DNA of 48,021 nucleotides from contig CACBQD010000013.1 of assembly GCA_902541285.1 (NCBI GenBank), positions 1-48,021 on the forward strand, written 5' to 3'. This document shows, one piece after another, positions 1-8,764 of the stretch. How positions within the stretch are numbered: position 1 is the first letter of the stretch; every line of letters begins with the position of its first letter. A program made the position numbers and the translations under genes. The notes under the pieces were generated by a model, which had not been told where the DNA came from, did not search any database, and was given only the letters and a program-made list of their open reading frames with translations. Origin of the DNA: an uncultured Pelagibacteraceae bacterium. Its GTDB lineage: Bacteria > Pseudomonadota > Alphaproteobacteria > Pelagibacterales > Pelagibacteraceae.

Positions 1-3
1 CTT

Positions 4-1122
4 TTATAGACCAGCTTTCATAGCTTCCCACTTCTCACCAAGTTCTGTACCGTTATCAGCCCAGAAAAATGGATCAACTAAAAAGTATTTTTTAGTATTT
101 GCAGGAGCAGTTGGCATTTGTGGCATCATTTCAGTTTTACCATCTTTGTACCAAGGCTCATTTGCTTTGATAATTTCTAAAGATGACAATCTGTATGGAG
201 CATATGCAATATATTTAGCACTTCCAGCTAACATTTCAGTGTTAGTCATCATTGCTAAAGCTTTTTTAGCATTTGCTTCATCTGGTCCACCTTTTACAAG
301 TGCGAAATATTCATAGTCAAGACCTTGTCCATCCCATACTTGCGTAATTGGAGCACCTTCACCGATTTCAGCATTAAAAAATCTTCCATTCCAACCAGTT
401 GCCATTACAACTTCACCAGCAACTAATAATTCTGGTGGTTGAGCACCAGCTGACCAGAACACACATCCACCATTTGGATCTGTGCAAAGCTCTTTGATTT
501 TATTCATTGCTCTGTTAACACCAGCTTCAGTTTCTAGTAATTTGTAGATCTCAGATCCACCTTTACCCATGTAAACACCGTCACCTGCTAAAGCGATTTC
601 TAGGTTTGTAAGAGCAGATTTATAAATTGCTCTTTTTCCTGGAAATTTTTTAGTGTTGAAAAAGTCCTTAATAGTTGAAGGTGCTTTTCCATCGAACGCT
701 CTATTATCGTATGCGTAATTCCATGAATATAAAATGTTTCCTACAGCACATTTACTTGGCATTGGAGCAAAGAAATCTTCACTTGCAGGAGTTCCATCTG
801 GAGCTGCAGGGAAATCTTTGTCAAAATCGAATTCAACGAAAATTCCTTCGTCACATCCGTTGATAGTATCAAATGCGAATACATCGATAATATCCCAAGT
901 AATTGCACCTGCTTCTTTTTGAGCTTTGATCTCAGACAATCCACCTGAATAGTCTACCCAGTTGATATCAACACCAAGAGCTTTTGCAGTTGGATCACCA
1001 TACCCTAGCTTTTGAGACTCTGTATAAGCTCCACCCCAAGATGCTACTGTAACCGCAAATGCAGATGAAGTTATTGAAAGAGCAAAAGAAAGAGCAAGTA
1101 ATAATTTACTTAATTTTTTCAT
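4..1122 (-). CDS. potD: ABC transporter periplasmic substrate-binding protein, PotD-like
   Basis: Periplasmic solute receptor of an ABC importer of the polyamine/opine type (extracellular solute-binding family 1). The 372-residue protein begins with a signal peptide: MKK, a hydrophobic stretch to about residue 20, and cleavage near SAFA before VTVASWGGAY, the WGG start typical of PotD relatives. A GGSEIY and a GWNGRFF segment are also typical of the family. It follows the PotA-like ATPase after a 115-nt gap that has a strong GGAGG site and a possible promoter. No permease genes are visible, so they probably lie beyond the left edge. The nearby ectoine-hydrolase-like gene means the ligand need not be a polyamine. 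The family call is firm; the ligand is unknown. Confidence 0.85.
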   Translation of the reverse strand: MKKLSKLLLALSFALSITSSAFAVTVASWGGAYTESQKLGYGDPTAKALGVDINWVDYSGGLSEIKAQKEAGAITWDIIDVFAFDTINGCDEGIFVEFDFDKDFPAAPDGTPASEDFFAPMPSKCAVGNILYSWNYAYDNRAFDGKAPSTIKDFFNTKKFPGKRAIYKSALTNLEIALAGDGVYMGKGGSEIYKLLETEAGVNRAMNKIKELCTDPNGGCVFWSAGAQPPELLVAGEVVMATGWNGRFFNAEIGEGAPITQVWDGQGLDYEYFALVKGGPDEANAKKALAMMTNTEMLAGSAKYIAYAPYRLSSLEIIKANEPWYKDGKTEMMPQMPTAPANTKKYFLVDPFFWADNGTELGEKWEAMKAGL

Positions 1123-1144
1123 TTATCCTCCGTTTAAACGTTTA

Positions 1145-1197
1145 ATATAAATTAATTTATATAAGCGAAGTACAACAAAAACGATATTCAGAGTCAA
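1145..1197 (-). promoter_or_regulatory. Candidate promoter and palindrome before the PotD-like gene
   Basis: On the minus strand TTGACT (1197-1192) is followed after 17 nt by TGTACT (1174-1169), a fair sigma-70-like pair. An 18-bp perfect A/T palindrome at 1145-1162 lies downstream, then a strong GGAGG ribosome site 5 nt before the ATG. A separate promoter would allow the binding protein to be made in excess over the ATPase. Seen by eye only; A/T palindromes are common at this base composition. Confidence 0.35.
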
Positions 1198-1237
1198 CAG
1201 GCCATTTTGTTATAGGAATACTGGGATATTTAAGAAA

Positions 1238-2323
1238 TTATTTAGGATCTAGAGCTCTTGCGTCTTGACTGTTCCAACCTACTTTAATTTCGTTACCTAA
1301 TTTTAAATCTAACTCGTTTGAGCTGTTTGGAACTTTTAAAATAAATTCTTTATTACCTAAAAGATCTAATCTTACTCTGGTGTGGTCTCCATGATAGATA
1401 ACTTCTTCAATTTTTCCAGTTTGATTATTATCCATTTTATCTTTTGGATTTATTAGTGCTCTCTCTGGTCTTATTGAAACTGTTGTTTTGTCACCTTTAG
1501 AATTAACTGAAATTGGATTAGCTAAAATTTCACCATTTTGAAGTTTAACTTTGCAAACATCTTTTGAAATGTCTGTCACTTCTCCACCAAAAGTATTATT
1601 TTCACCTATAAACTCTGCAACGAAAGAATTAACTGGCTCTTCATATAATTTATCAGGACTTGATAATTGTTGAACCTTTCCATCATTAAACACTGCAATC
1701 CTATTTGACATTGTTAATGCTTCTCCTTGATCGTGTGTAACGTAAACCACAGTAACACCAATATTTTCATGGATGTGTTTAATTTCGTATTGCATACTTT
1801 CTCTTAAGTTTTTATCTAAAGCTCCAAGGGGCTCATCCATTAAAACTACCGCTGGATCAAATACGAGAGCTCTTGCAACAGCTACCCTTTGTTGTTGTCC
1901 CCCAGACAATTGTGCAGGCATCCTACTTTCAAATCCTGAAAGAGAAACCATCGACAAAGCTTTATCTACTTTTTTATCAATCTCATCTTTTTGAACTTTT
2001 CTTACTCTTAAGGGAAATGCTAAATTTTCATAAACTGTCATATGAGGAAACAATGCATAATTTTGAAAAACCATTCCAATTCCTCTTTTGTGTGGTGGAA
2101 TATTTGAAATAGGATTAGAGTCTAAATAAATTTCACCATTAGTTGGTGTTTCAAATCCAGCTAACATCATTAGACAAGTTGTTTTTCCTGAACCAGATGG
2201 GCCAAGCATAGTGATGAACTCGCCCTCGGAGATATTAAGATTTAAATCTTTTACTACTAAGACTTTGCCATCGTAACTTTTGTCAACTTTATCAAACTTA
2301 ACGAATTCTTTATTTTTAGACAT
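1238..2323 (-). CDS. potA: ABC transporter ATP-binding protein, PotA-like
   Basis: Cytoplasmic ATPase that drives a polyamine-type importer. About 361 residues. Walker A is GPSGSGKTT near residue 43, the signature is LSGGQQQRVAVARAL, Walker B is VVLMDEPLGAL, and the switch histidine follows in YVTHDQGEA. The C-terminal 120 residues look like the TOBE domain of the MalK/PotA subfamily. The reading frame opens with a TTG at 2326, but the ATG at 2323 (MSKNKEF) is the more likely start. It lies between the M24-family gene upstream (35-nt gap) and the PotD-like gene downstream on the same strand. Confidence 0.88.
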   Translation of the reverse strand: MSKNKEFVKFDKVDKSYDGKVLVVKDLNLNISEGEFITMLGPSGSGKTTCLMMLAGFETPTNGEIYLDSNPISNIPPHKRGIGMVFQNYALFPHMTVYENLAFPLRVRKVQKDEIDKKVDKALSMVSLSGFESRMPAQLSGGQQQRVAVARALVFDPAVVLMDEPLGALDKNLRESMQYEIKHIHENIGVTVVYVTHDQGEALTMSNRIAVFNDGKVQQLSSPDKLYEEPVNSFVAEFIGENNTFGGEVTDISKDVCKVKLQNGEILANPISVNSKGDKTTVSIRPERALINPKDKMDNNQTGKIEEVIYHGDHTRVRLDLLGNKEFILKVPNSSNELDLKLGNEIKVGWNSQDARALDPK

Positions 2324-2361
2324 CAAGTGTTTAAAACATTTAAGAAGTTAATTATCAATAG

Positions 2362-3534
2362 CTAATAGTTCTTTATATGTAGCTCTTTTGGAAATTTACA
2401 GAATAATTCACAACCTTTGTCGGTAACTCGGATTGCTTCAGATGCTTCTACTCCCCAATCACCAAACTGCATTACTGCAATCATATGAAAACAAACATTT
2501 GGTTCAAGTACTGTCATATCGCCTTTATAAATATTTAAAGTATGCTCTCCCCAATCTGGTGGATATCCAATACCTATTGAGTAACCCGTTCTTGATTTTT
2601 TCTCGATACCATATTTATCTAAAATTTTCCAAAAGGCTTGGGCAACATCATTTGCTGTATTTCCGGGTTTTGTAGCATTAATTCCAGCTTGTAAAGCTTC
2701 TATAGTTTTATTCATTGTATCTATTTTTAATTGATCAGGTTTACCTAATAAAATTGTTCTAGCCATAGGTGCGTGATATCTTTTATAAACACCTGAAAGT
2801 TCAATTATAGTTGCTTCACCTTCAATAAATTTATCTTGGGTTGCTGTTAAATGTGAAGCAGATGTACCTTTTCCAGTTGGAAGAAGCGTTGCGATACTAG
2901 AATATTCACCTCCAAATTCTTCTGTACCATAAAATAAAGACTTTTGAATTTCTCCAACAGCATCGCATTGTCTTGTACCAGGTTTAATTACTTCCATTGC
3001 AGTTTGCATTCCTTTTTGAGAAATTAAAGCAGCAGACTTCATATAATTTATCTCTGCATTAGATTTAATTAATCTAGCCCAATTAACTAGTCGATCAGAG
3101 TCAATAATGTTTGCATTAGGCAATCCCTTTTTTATCTTTTCATAACAAAAAGCTGTAAAATAATGAGCATCCATTTCAACTCCAATAGACAGTTTATCCC
3201 ATTTTTTTTCTTTAATTATTTTGGTCAAGTAATCATAGGGATGTTTTGGCCAAGTATGAATATAACTCTCATCATAAACAATAATATTGTCTTTATTTAA
3301 ATAGGTCTTTATGTACGCCCCACCTGCATCCTGATCTCTAACAAAGCAAATTGGCTCTTTTGAATCAACGTGCACTAATACACATTGTGCATAATAAAAA
3401 GACCAAGCATCGTAGCCTGTAAGATAATTCATATTATTTGTGTCGTGAGAAATGATTAAATCAATTTTTTTCTCTCTCATCAGAGATTGAACTTTTAATA
3501 GTCTTTGTTTGTATTCTTCTTTTGAAAAGGACAT
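2362..3534 (-). CDS. doeA: M24-family hydrolase, ectoine hydrolase (DoeA/EutD)-like
   Basis: Creatinase/aminopeptidase P-fold hydrolase of 390 residues, the usual length of DoeA/EutD, which opens the ectoine ring to N-acetyl-diaminobutyrate. It resembles DoeA from memory along its whole length: the LTGYDAWSFY segment near 38-47, LLPTGKG near 218, YKRYHAPMART at 250-260, SRTGYSIGIGYPPDWGE at 314-330 and LEPNVCFHM near 343. An Asp that binds metal in M24 peptidases is replaced in YHAPMART, as in the metal-free creatinase/DoeA branch. Upstream, only 3 nt away, is an Asp/Glu-racemase-fold gene resembling EutA. No DoeB deacetylase or other ectoine gene is in the window, so a related amide could be the true substrate. 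Confidence 0.75.
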   Translation of the reverse strand: MSFSKEEYKQRLLKVQSLMREKKIDLIISHDTNNMNYLTGYDAWSFYYAQCVLVHVDSKEPICFVRDQDAGGAYIKTYLNKDNIIVYDESYIHTWPKHPYDYLTKIIKEKKWDKLSIGVEMDAHYFTAFCYEKIKKGLPNANIIDSDRLVNWARLIKSNAEINYMKSAALISQKGMQTAMEVIKPGTRQCDAVGEIQKSLFYGTEEFGGEYSSIATLLPTGKGTSASHLTATQDKFIEGEATIIELSGVYKRYHAPMARTILLGKPDQLKIDTMNKTIEALQAGINATKPGNTANDVAQAFWKILDKYGIEKKSRTGYSIGIGYPPDWGEHTLNIYKGDMTVLEPNVCFHMIAVMQFGDWGVEASEAIRVTDKGCELFCKFPKELHIKNY

Positions 3535-3537
3535 AAA

Positions 3538-4278
3538 TTAATCAAACAGTCTTCCAAATCCTTTTACAGATTTATTTTCACCTATGTTTTCTAAAGATTC
3601 CCAGATTAAAGCCTGATTGCTTGAAAGAACTGGTATTCCAAGTTTATCTTCTAATTTTTGTATTAGAGGAAGAACTGGTAAAGCGGTGCAAGATACAAAT
3701 AAAGCATCTGCCTCACTTACATCTAAATTTATTAGCACATCAAACAGATAATTTTGATCTACTTTACCAATCTCCATGTCAGAATGAATATCAAAGTATG
3801 AATTTGAGGTGATTTCAAAACCAGATGATTTAAAATAATCAACAACATCATCGTTAACTTTTTTACTATAAGGTGTGAATATAGAAAGTTTTTTAATATT
3901 TAATTTTTTCAATGCTTTCAAAGCTGCTGTACTTGGTGTTGAAAGTTTTGCCTCAGGTTTTGCTACTTGTATTTTATTTTTAATATTATCGTACCCTGCT
4001 GCAATAGTTCCTGATGTACAAGCATATACAACACAGTCCAATTTTTGATCTGGCAAGATATCTTTTGTTACTTGAGTAATATTCTCTGACATTTTGATCA
4101 AATTCTCTTTGGTTAAGGGGTTGTAACATTCTATTCTATTTACAAAAAAATCTATTTTTTTATCTTTAATTACACTTATAAAATCTTTTTCAATCACTAG
4201 ATCGGTTGCTAAAGCGATAAGTCCAATACGTGGATTTTGGTTATTTTCAAACTTTGGTTCTATTTTTTGTGATTTCAT
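3538..4278 (-). CDS. Asp/Glu racemase-superfamily protein, EutA/maleate isomerase-like
   Basis: About 246 residues from the ATG at 4278 (MKSQKIEP). An in-frame ATG at 4299 would add a Trp-rich MWWYIVF leader that looks artificial. The two cysteine segments expected of this superfamily are present: VYACTSGT near residue 87 and FVSCTALPVLP near residue 195. RIGLIALATD near the N-terminus also fits the arylmalonate decarboxylase/maleate isomerase/EutA group. In ectoine-utilisation operons a protein of this type (EutA) accompanies the hydrolase EutD; here it is 3 nt upstream of a DoeA/EutD-like gene. Family call good; the reaction is inferred from context. Confidence 0.7.
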   Translation of the reverse strand: MKSQKIEPKFENNQNPRIGLIALATDLVIEKDFISVIKDKKIDFFVNRIECYNPLTKENLIKMSENITQVTKDILPDQKLDCVVYACTSGTIAAGYDNIKNKIQVAKPEAKLSTPSTAALKALKKLNIKKLSIFTPYSKKVNDDVVDYFKSSGFEITSNSYFDIHSDMEIGKVDQNYLFDVLINLDVSEADALFVSCTALPVLPLIQKLEDKLGIPVLSSNQALIWESLENIGENKSVKGFGRLFD

Positions 4279-4394
4279 AAATACAATATACCACCACATA
4301 TTGATTAATCATTAAAATTTAAAAACTGTATCTAATTTCTTGAATGGTTATAGTAAATAAACGTATAATAAGAAAAATTAATTTTGAAATATAA

Positions 4395-5828
4395 ATGCTC
4401 GATAAAAAAAAATTTTATATCAATGGCAAATGGGTTGAGCCAGTAAACAAGAATGAATGTGAAGTTATTAATCCATCAACAGAAGAAGTTTGTGCAATTA
4501 TAAGTCTTGGAAGCTCTGATGATACAAATGCTGCAGTCAAAGCAGCAAAATCTGCATTTGAGACTTGGAAAGAAACTTCAAAAGAAGAAAGGTTAAATTT
4601 ATTAGAAAAATTATTAAAAATTTATAATTCTAGATGGGATGATATGACTGATGCTATTACTACAGAGCTTGGTTGTCCTAAAGATTGGTGTTCAGCTAAT
4701 CAAACATCTTCTGGCGCAGGTCATATCGAAGACTTTATAAAAAGATTAAAAGAATTCGAATTCGAACCAGGTTTTGATAAAGGATCTACTAATCATATTG
4801 TATATGAGCCAATTGGAGTTTGCGGATTAATTACACCTTGGAATTGGCCTATAAATCAAATTGCTTTAAAAGTAATTCCAGCTTTTGCTACTGGGTGTAC
4901 AATGGTACTTAAACCATCTGAAATTGCACCATTGTCAGGAATGCTATTTGCAGAGATGATAGATGAGGCTGGATTTCCAGCTGGAGTATTTAATTTGGTA
5001 AATGGTGATGGGCCTGGTGTTGGAACTGACCTGTCAGGACATCCTGATGTTGATATGGTCTCATTTACAGGATCTACTAGAGCTGGAAAATTAATTACAA
5101 AGAATGCTGCTGAAACTATAAAAAGAGTTTGTCTTGAACTTGGTGGTAAAGGTGGAAATATTGTTTTTGCTGATGCATATCCTGAAGCAGTTAGAGATGG
5201 CATTAGAAACGTAATGAGTAATTCGGGTCAATCCTGTGATGCTCCAACTAGAATGCTTGTTGAAAAATCAATTTATAAAAGAGCTGTTGAAGAAGCTGCA
5301 GATGAAGCAAATAAAATTAAAGTTGATCTTGCTTCAAAAGCTGGTGACCATATTGGGCCTGTAATTTCAAAAACTCAATTTGATAAAATTCAAAGTTTAA
5401 TAAATAGTGGAATTGAAGAAGGTGCTACTTTAGTAGCAGGTGGTCCTGACAAACCTGAAGATCTAAAGAAAGGTTATTTTATTAAACCAACAGTATTCAC
5501 TGATGTTAATAATAATATGAGAATTGCTAAAGAGGAAATATTTGGACCAGTATTGTCAATCATTCCTTTTGAAAATGAAGAGGAAGCTATCCAAATTACA
5601 AATGACACAGAATATGGATTAGGAAACTATTTACAAACAGAGGATAAAGAAAAGGCAAAAAGAGTTTCAAAAAAATTAAGGTCTGGAATTGTATATGTAA
5701 ATCATAAAGCAGCAGACTCTGGAACTCCTTTTGGTGGATATAGGCAATCTGGAAATGGACGTGAAGGTGGAACCTGGGGATTGCATGAATATCTAGAGGT
5801 AAAAACTATTACTGAATGGAAAAATTAA
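4395..5828 (+). CDS. NAD(P)-dependent aldehyde dehydrogenase
   Basis: Oxidises an aldehyde to a carboxylate in the cytoplasm. 477 residues, standard family length. PWNWP near residue 155 and FTGSTRAGK near residue 228 form the cofactor site. The general base is Glu248 in LELGGKGGN, which replaces the common ELGGKSP. The catalytic Cys281 lies in NSGQSCDAPTR. EEIFGPVLS and GGYRQSGNGREGG near the C-terminus are also typical. It is the first gene of a plus-strand run with VOC, homocysteine methyltransferase and msrA genes; the next ATG follows its stop by one base. Substrate unknown. Betaine aldehyde is possible given the window, but nothing in the sequence proves it. Confidence 0.85.
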   Translation: MLDKKKFYINGKWVEPVNKNECEVINPSTEEVCAIISLGSSDDTNAAVKAAKSAFETWKETSKEERLNLLEKLLKIYNSRWDDMTDAITTELGCPKDWCSANQTSSGAGHIEDFIKRLKEFEFEPGFDKGSTNHIVYEPIGVCGLITPWNWPINQIALKVIPAFATGCTMVLKPSEIAPLSGMLFAEMIDEAGFPAGVFNLVNGDGPGVGTDLSGHPDVDMVSFTGSTRAGKLITKNAAETIKRVCLELGGKGGNIVFADAYPEAVRDGIRNVMSNSGQSCDAPTRMLVEKSIYKRAVEEAADEANKIKVDLASKAGDHIGPVISKTQFDKIQSLINSGIEEGATLVAGGPDKPEDLKKGYFIKPTVFTDVNNNMRIAKEEIFGPVLSIIPFENEEEAIQITNDTEYGLGNYLQTEDKEKAKRVSKKLRSGIVYVNHKAADSGTPFGGYRQSGNGREGGTWGLHEYLEVKTITEWKN

Positions 5829-5829
5829 A

Positions 5830-6210
5830 ATGCTTGGTTATGTAATGGTAGGAACCAATAACTTAGAAAAAGCAATAATTTTTTATGATGAAGTCTTAAA
5901 AGTTTTAAATCTAGAAAGAAATTATAAAGATGAAGTTTGCGCTGGTTACACAGAAAAAAATGGCGATGGAACTATAGAGTTTTATGTGACCAAGCCTGTT
6001 AATATGAAAGAGGCAACTAATGGAAATGGAACGCAAGTTTCATTTATTACATCATCTAGAGATATAGTTGATAAGTTTCATGAGATTGGACTTAAGGCAG
6101 GTGGAAAAAGTGAAGGAGCTGGAGGTGAAAGACCAGAAGGTTCTGGAGTTTACTATTCTTATATTCGAGATCTTGATAATAATAAAATTTGTGCTTTCAC
6201 AAACAATTAA
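5830..6210 (+). CDS. VOC (glyoxalase/dioxygenase-fold) family protein
   Basis: Small cytoplasmic protein of 126 residues with one full vicinal-oxygen-chelate domain. It starts with GYVMVGTNNLEKAIIFYDEVL, the usual opening strand and helix of the fold, and ends with YSYIRDLDNNKICAF, the usual closing metal-ligand strand. The start is one base after the aldehyde dehydrogenase stop, and its own stop overlaps the next ATG (TAATG), so the three genes are almost certainly co-transcribed. VOC proteins range from lyases to dioxygenases; a detoxifying or isomerising role beside the aldehyde dehydrogenase is only a guess. Confidence 0.75.
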   Translation: MLGYVMVGTNNLEKAIIFYDEVLKVLNLERNYKDEVCAGYTEKNGDGTIEFYVTKPVNMKEATNGNGTQVSFITSSRDIVDKFHEIGLKAGGKSEGAGGERPEGSGVYYSYIRDLDNNKICAFTNN

Positions 6211-7124
6211 TGTCTTACACTTTCATTCAAGAGAAAATTGATCAAGGAAAAATTATTTTACTTGATGGAGGTATAGGTGCCGAGCTTGAAAAAAAGGGAG
6301 CTAAAATGGATCAAAACCTCTGGTGTGGAAAATGTTCGGTAGATAGCCCAGAATTTCTAAAAGAAGTTCATGAAAATTATATTGATGCAGGAACTGATGT
6401 TATTACAACAAATACTTATGCTACAACTCCAATTTCTCTTAGAAAACACGGATATGAAGACTCAATTGAATTATTTAATAGACAAGCAGTTCAAATTGCA
6501 AAACAAGCAATTGATAATTCAAAAAAGAACATCTGTTTAGCGGGAAGTGTTTCGAGTTATGGAAGTTTTCTTAAACTAGGAACAAAGAACATGAAGCCAT
6601 GTTTTAATGAACATATTAAAATTTTATCAAATGAGGGTGTTGATTTAATAATTTTAGAAGCTATGACATCTCAAGCAGAAATCGTGGAGACTATGCTTGA
6701 GTGTTCTTCAAATATAAAGTTACCTGTTTGGCTTTCTATTTCCTGTGTAATAGATCAGAATACAAAAAATATTACACTTGGTTATGATGATGTGAAGAAT
6801 AAAACTGAAATTTACGAGGATTTAGAAGTATCGTTGAAAAATTTTAGTAAATTACATAAGGGGCCAATTTTAATTGCTCATTCAGATATTAAAACAACGA
6901 GTGCAGCTTTAGATACTGCATTAAAAAATTATAATGGAGTTATTGGTGCATACCCTAATAAAGGCTATTACGAAAAACCAAATTGGAAGTTTGTGGATGA
7001 TTTTTCACCCAATGATTATTTGGAAGTTGCAAAAAAATGGGTTAGCAAAGGTGTAAAAATTGTTGGTGGTTGTTGTGGTATAGGAGTTGAAGAGATAAAA
7101 GCTGTTTCAATTTTGAAGCAATAA
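6210..7124 (+). CDS. Homocysteine S-methyltransferase family protein (BHMT/MmuM-like)
   Basis: Zinc-dependent transfer of a methyl group from a donor such as glycine betaine or S-methylmethionine to homocysteine, giving methionine. 304 residues from the ATG at 6210; a TTG at 6189 in the same frame would overlap the upstream gene and is rejected. LLDGGIGAELEKKGA opens the barrel, DVITTNTYATTP follows, and the three zinc cysteines are visible: one in SISCVID and the pair at about 288-289 in GGCCGIG. A paralogue lies convergently at 8765-9748. The nearby betaine-type transporter and betaine-forming enzymes favour a betaine-related donor, but this is inference. Confidence 0.8.
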   Translation: MSYTFIQEKIDQGKIILLDGGIGAELEKKGAKMDQNLWCGKCSVDSPEFLKEVHENYIDAGTDVITTNTYATTPISLRKHGYEDSIELFNRQAVQIAKQAIDNSKKNICLAGSVSSYGSFLKLGTKNMKPCFNEHIKILSNEGVDLIILEAMTSQAEIVETMLECSSNIKLPVWLSISCVIDQNTKNITLGYDDVKNKTEIYEDLEVSLKNFSKLHKGPILIAHSDIKTTSAALDTALKNYNGVIGAYPNKGYYEKPNWKFVDDFSPNDYLEVAKKWVSKGVKIVGGCCGIGVEEIKAVSILKQ

Positions 7125-7138
7125 TATATTGTAAAATT

Positions 7139-7594
7139 ATGAAAACGTTTATTGGTGGTATTGGTTGTTTTTGGGACGAAACTAAATACGATGGTATAAA
7201 AGGAATATTATCTACCGAATGTGGTTACTGCGGAGGTGATGATCCTAATGTTACTTACAAAGCAGTTTGTGGTGGGGATACGGGTCACATAGAAGTAGTT
7301 AAAGTTCAATATGATGAAAATATTTTAAGCTATGAAGATATGGTCAGATTATTTTTTAAACTCCATGACTCAACTCAAAAGAATAGACAAGGAACTTATG
7401 TAGGAATTCAATATCGCTCTGAGATATTTTATAATAATGATAATGAAAAAAATACAGCAGAGAAAATTTTAAAAGAAATGAATGAAAAATTAAATGGAAA
7501 AGTTACTACAAAAATTTCCAAAGAAAAAAACTATTGTAAAGCAGAAGGCTATCATCAAAAGTACGAGAAAAATAAATCTCTTAAGTTTGGATAA
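7139..7594 (+). CDS. msrA: Peptide-methionine (S)-S-oxide reductase MsrA
   Basis: Repairs oxidised methionine in proteins, reducing the S-epimer of methionine sulfoxide. 151 residues, short but complete. Catalytic Cys10 sits in GCFWDETKY, followed by GILSTECGYCGG, TGHIEVVKVQYD and HDSTQKNRQGTYVG, all MsrA hallmarks. A further cysteine in NYCKAEGYHQKY near the C-terminus may resolve the sulfenate. It follows the methyltransferase by 14 nt and precedes a serine hydrolase gene. The partner enzyme for the R-epimer, MsrB, is encoded at 45398-45766, far from this operon. Confidence 0.93.
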   Translation: MKTFIGGIGCFWDETKYDGIKGILSTECGYCGGDDPNVTYKAVCGGDTGHIEVVKVQYDENILSYEDMVRLFFKLHDSTQKNRQGTYVGIQYRSEIFYNNDNEKNTAEKILKEMNEKLNGKVTTKISKEKNYCKAEGYHQKYEKNKSLKFG

Positions 7595-7605
7595 AAAGTA
7601 CTAAT

Positions 7606-8763
7606 TTGAAAAAAATTATTTCAGAAAAAAATCCAGAATTAGTTACAAGAAAAGATAATAAAGCTCAATGGAATCTCCCAAATAAAAGGAGGTTGGGTTT
7701 TAGAAATTTATATAAAATTAATAGATATGGAATATACCTTAGATCAGATTTTGTTCTAAAATTAAAAAAAAAAATTAATAGGAAAATTGGCAAATTATCT
7801 TCTGTAAAAAAGTTAACTAAAAATAAAGCTTTTTGCTCTTTAATAGTTGGTAAAGATCAGGATATTTTATTCGAGCAGTACGCAAAGGACTTTTCTACAA
7901 ATCAACCTCAAACAATTATGTCAATTACAAAAATGTTTATACATTTATTTGTGGGAGAGCTGATAGACAGAAAACTAATTAACTTGAATAAGAAAATTTC
8001 ATTTTACTTGCCAAAAATTGGTAGTGGTTATGCAAATGCAAAAGTAAAAGACGTTTTAGACATGAACATTGTAAATCTATATAGTGAAGATTATACAAAA
8101 GCTTATTCGTCTTCATTTTTACATGAGCCTGTGGGAGGATGGAGACTGCCGATTAAAGGTAAAAACATTCAAAGCCAGGAACAATATTTAAATTCAATTA
8201 AATCTTTAAAAAGCAGAGATTTAAAAAATTATACCGATCTGGCGCATTATAAATCAGCTAATACCGATGTTATTGGGCTAATTGTAGAAAAAGTAAGTAA
8301 AAAAAGTTTAAGACAATGGCTGTTGGAAACAGTTGAAGCAATAGGATTTGAAGAAGGATTGTATATAGGTACAGATAGATTTGGAACACCGTGGATGTCT
8401 GGAGGTGGAAGTTTAATTACAAGAGATTTTTTAAGAATGGGTTTGCTTTTTTCTAGGTTTGGAAAAGGTATAAATGGAAAAAATATTGGTTCTAAAATCT
8501 TTTTGAGTAAAACTATTAATAGTGAGGGACCCAAATACATTCAATTATCTAAAGATAAATTTGTCTGTTATGTTAATTCATTAATGAAATGCGGTAACTG
8601 GATTGGTCACTCTGGGTATGGGGGCCAATTTTTAGGAATAAATTTGAAAACAAAAGTTGTTGCTGCGTTTTTTTCTGTATTAGAGACTAAATCTGCAACA
8701 AATGAAAAATATAAAAAAGATATGGTAAATATGATAGACCAAATAATTAGTAAAGATTACTAA
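7606..8763 (+). CDS. Serine hydrolase, beta-lactamase class C fold, NylB-like
   Basis: 385 residues starting at a TTG; no ATG lies near, and the first internal one is at the active-site SxxK motif, too far in. The serine-lysine pair is Ser106-Ile-Thr-Lys109, the tyrosine motif is Tyr215 in HYKSANTDVIG, and the third motif is His335 in GHSGYGGQ. YxSANTDV is characteristic of 6-aminohexanoate-dimer hydrolase (NylB) relatives and esterases more than of true beta-lactamases. No signal peptide is seen, only a basic N-terminal region. It ends the plus-strand run; its stop is one base from the stop of the convergent gene. Substrate unknown. Confidence 0.75.
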   Translation: MKKIISEKNPELVTRKDNKAQWNLPNKRRLGFRNLYKINRYGIYLRSDFVLKLKKKINRKIGKLSSVKKLTKNKAFCSLIVGKDQDILFEQYAKDFSTNQPQTIMSITKMFIHLFVGELIDRKLINLNKKISFYLPKIGSGYANAKVKDVLDMNIVNLYSEDYTKAYSSSFLHEPVGGWRLPIKGKNIQSQEQYLNSIKSLKSRDLKNYTDLAHYKSANTDVIGLIVEKVSKKSLRQWLLETVEAIGFEEGLYIGTDRFGTPWMSGGGSLITRDFLRMGLLFSRFGKGINGKNIGSKIFLSKTINSEGPKYIQLSKDKFVCYVNSLMKCGNWIGHSGYGGQFLGINLKTKVVAAFFSVLETKSATNEKYKKDMVNMIDQIISKDY

Positions 8764-8764
8764 A

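Noticed and set aside
4300..4394. Riboswitch (glycine or SAM type) before the aldehyde dehydrogenase operon
   Set aside because: The 95-nt region is A/T-rich and shows no stable stem or conserved core.
6189..6209. TTG at 6189 as start of the homocysteine methyltransferase
   Set aside because: It would overlap the VOC gene by 22 nt and add seven non-family residues; the ATG at 6210 fits the TAATG junction.
7606..8763. Beta-lactamase (antibiotic resistance)
   Set aside because: No signal peptide is seen and the YxSANTDV motif points to NylB-like hydrolases or esterases.
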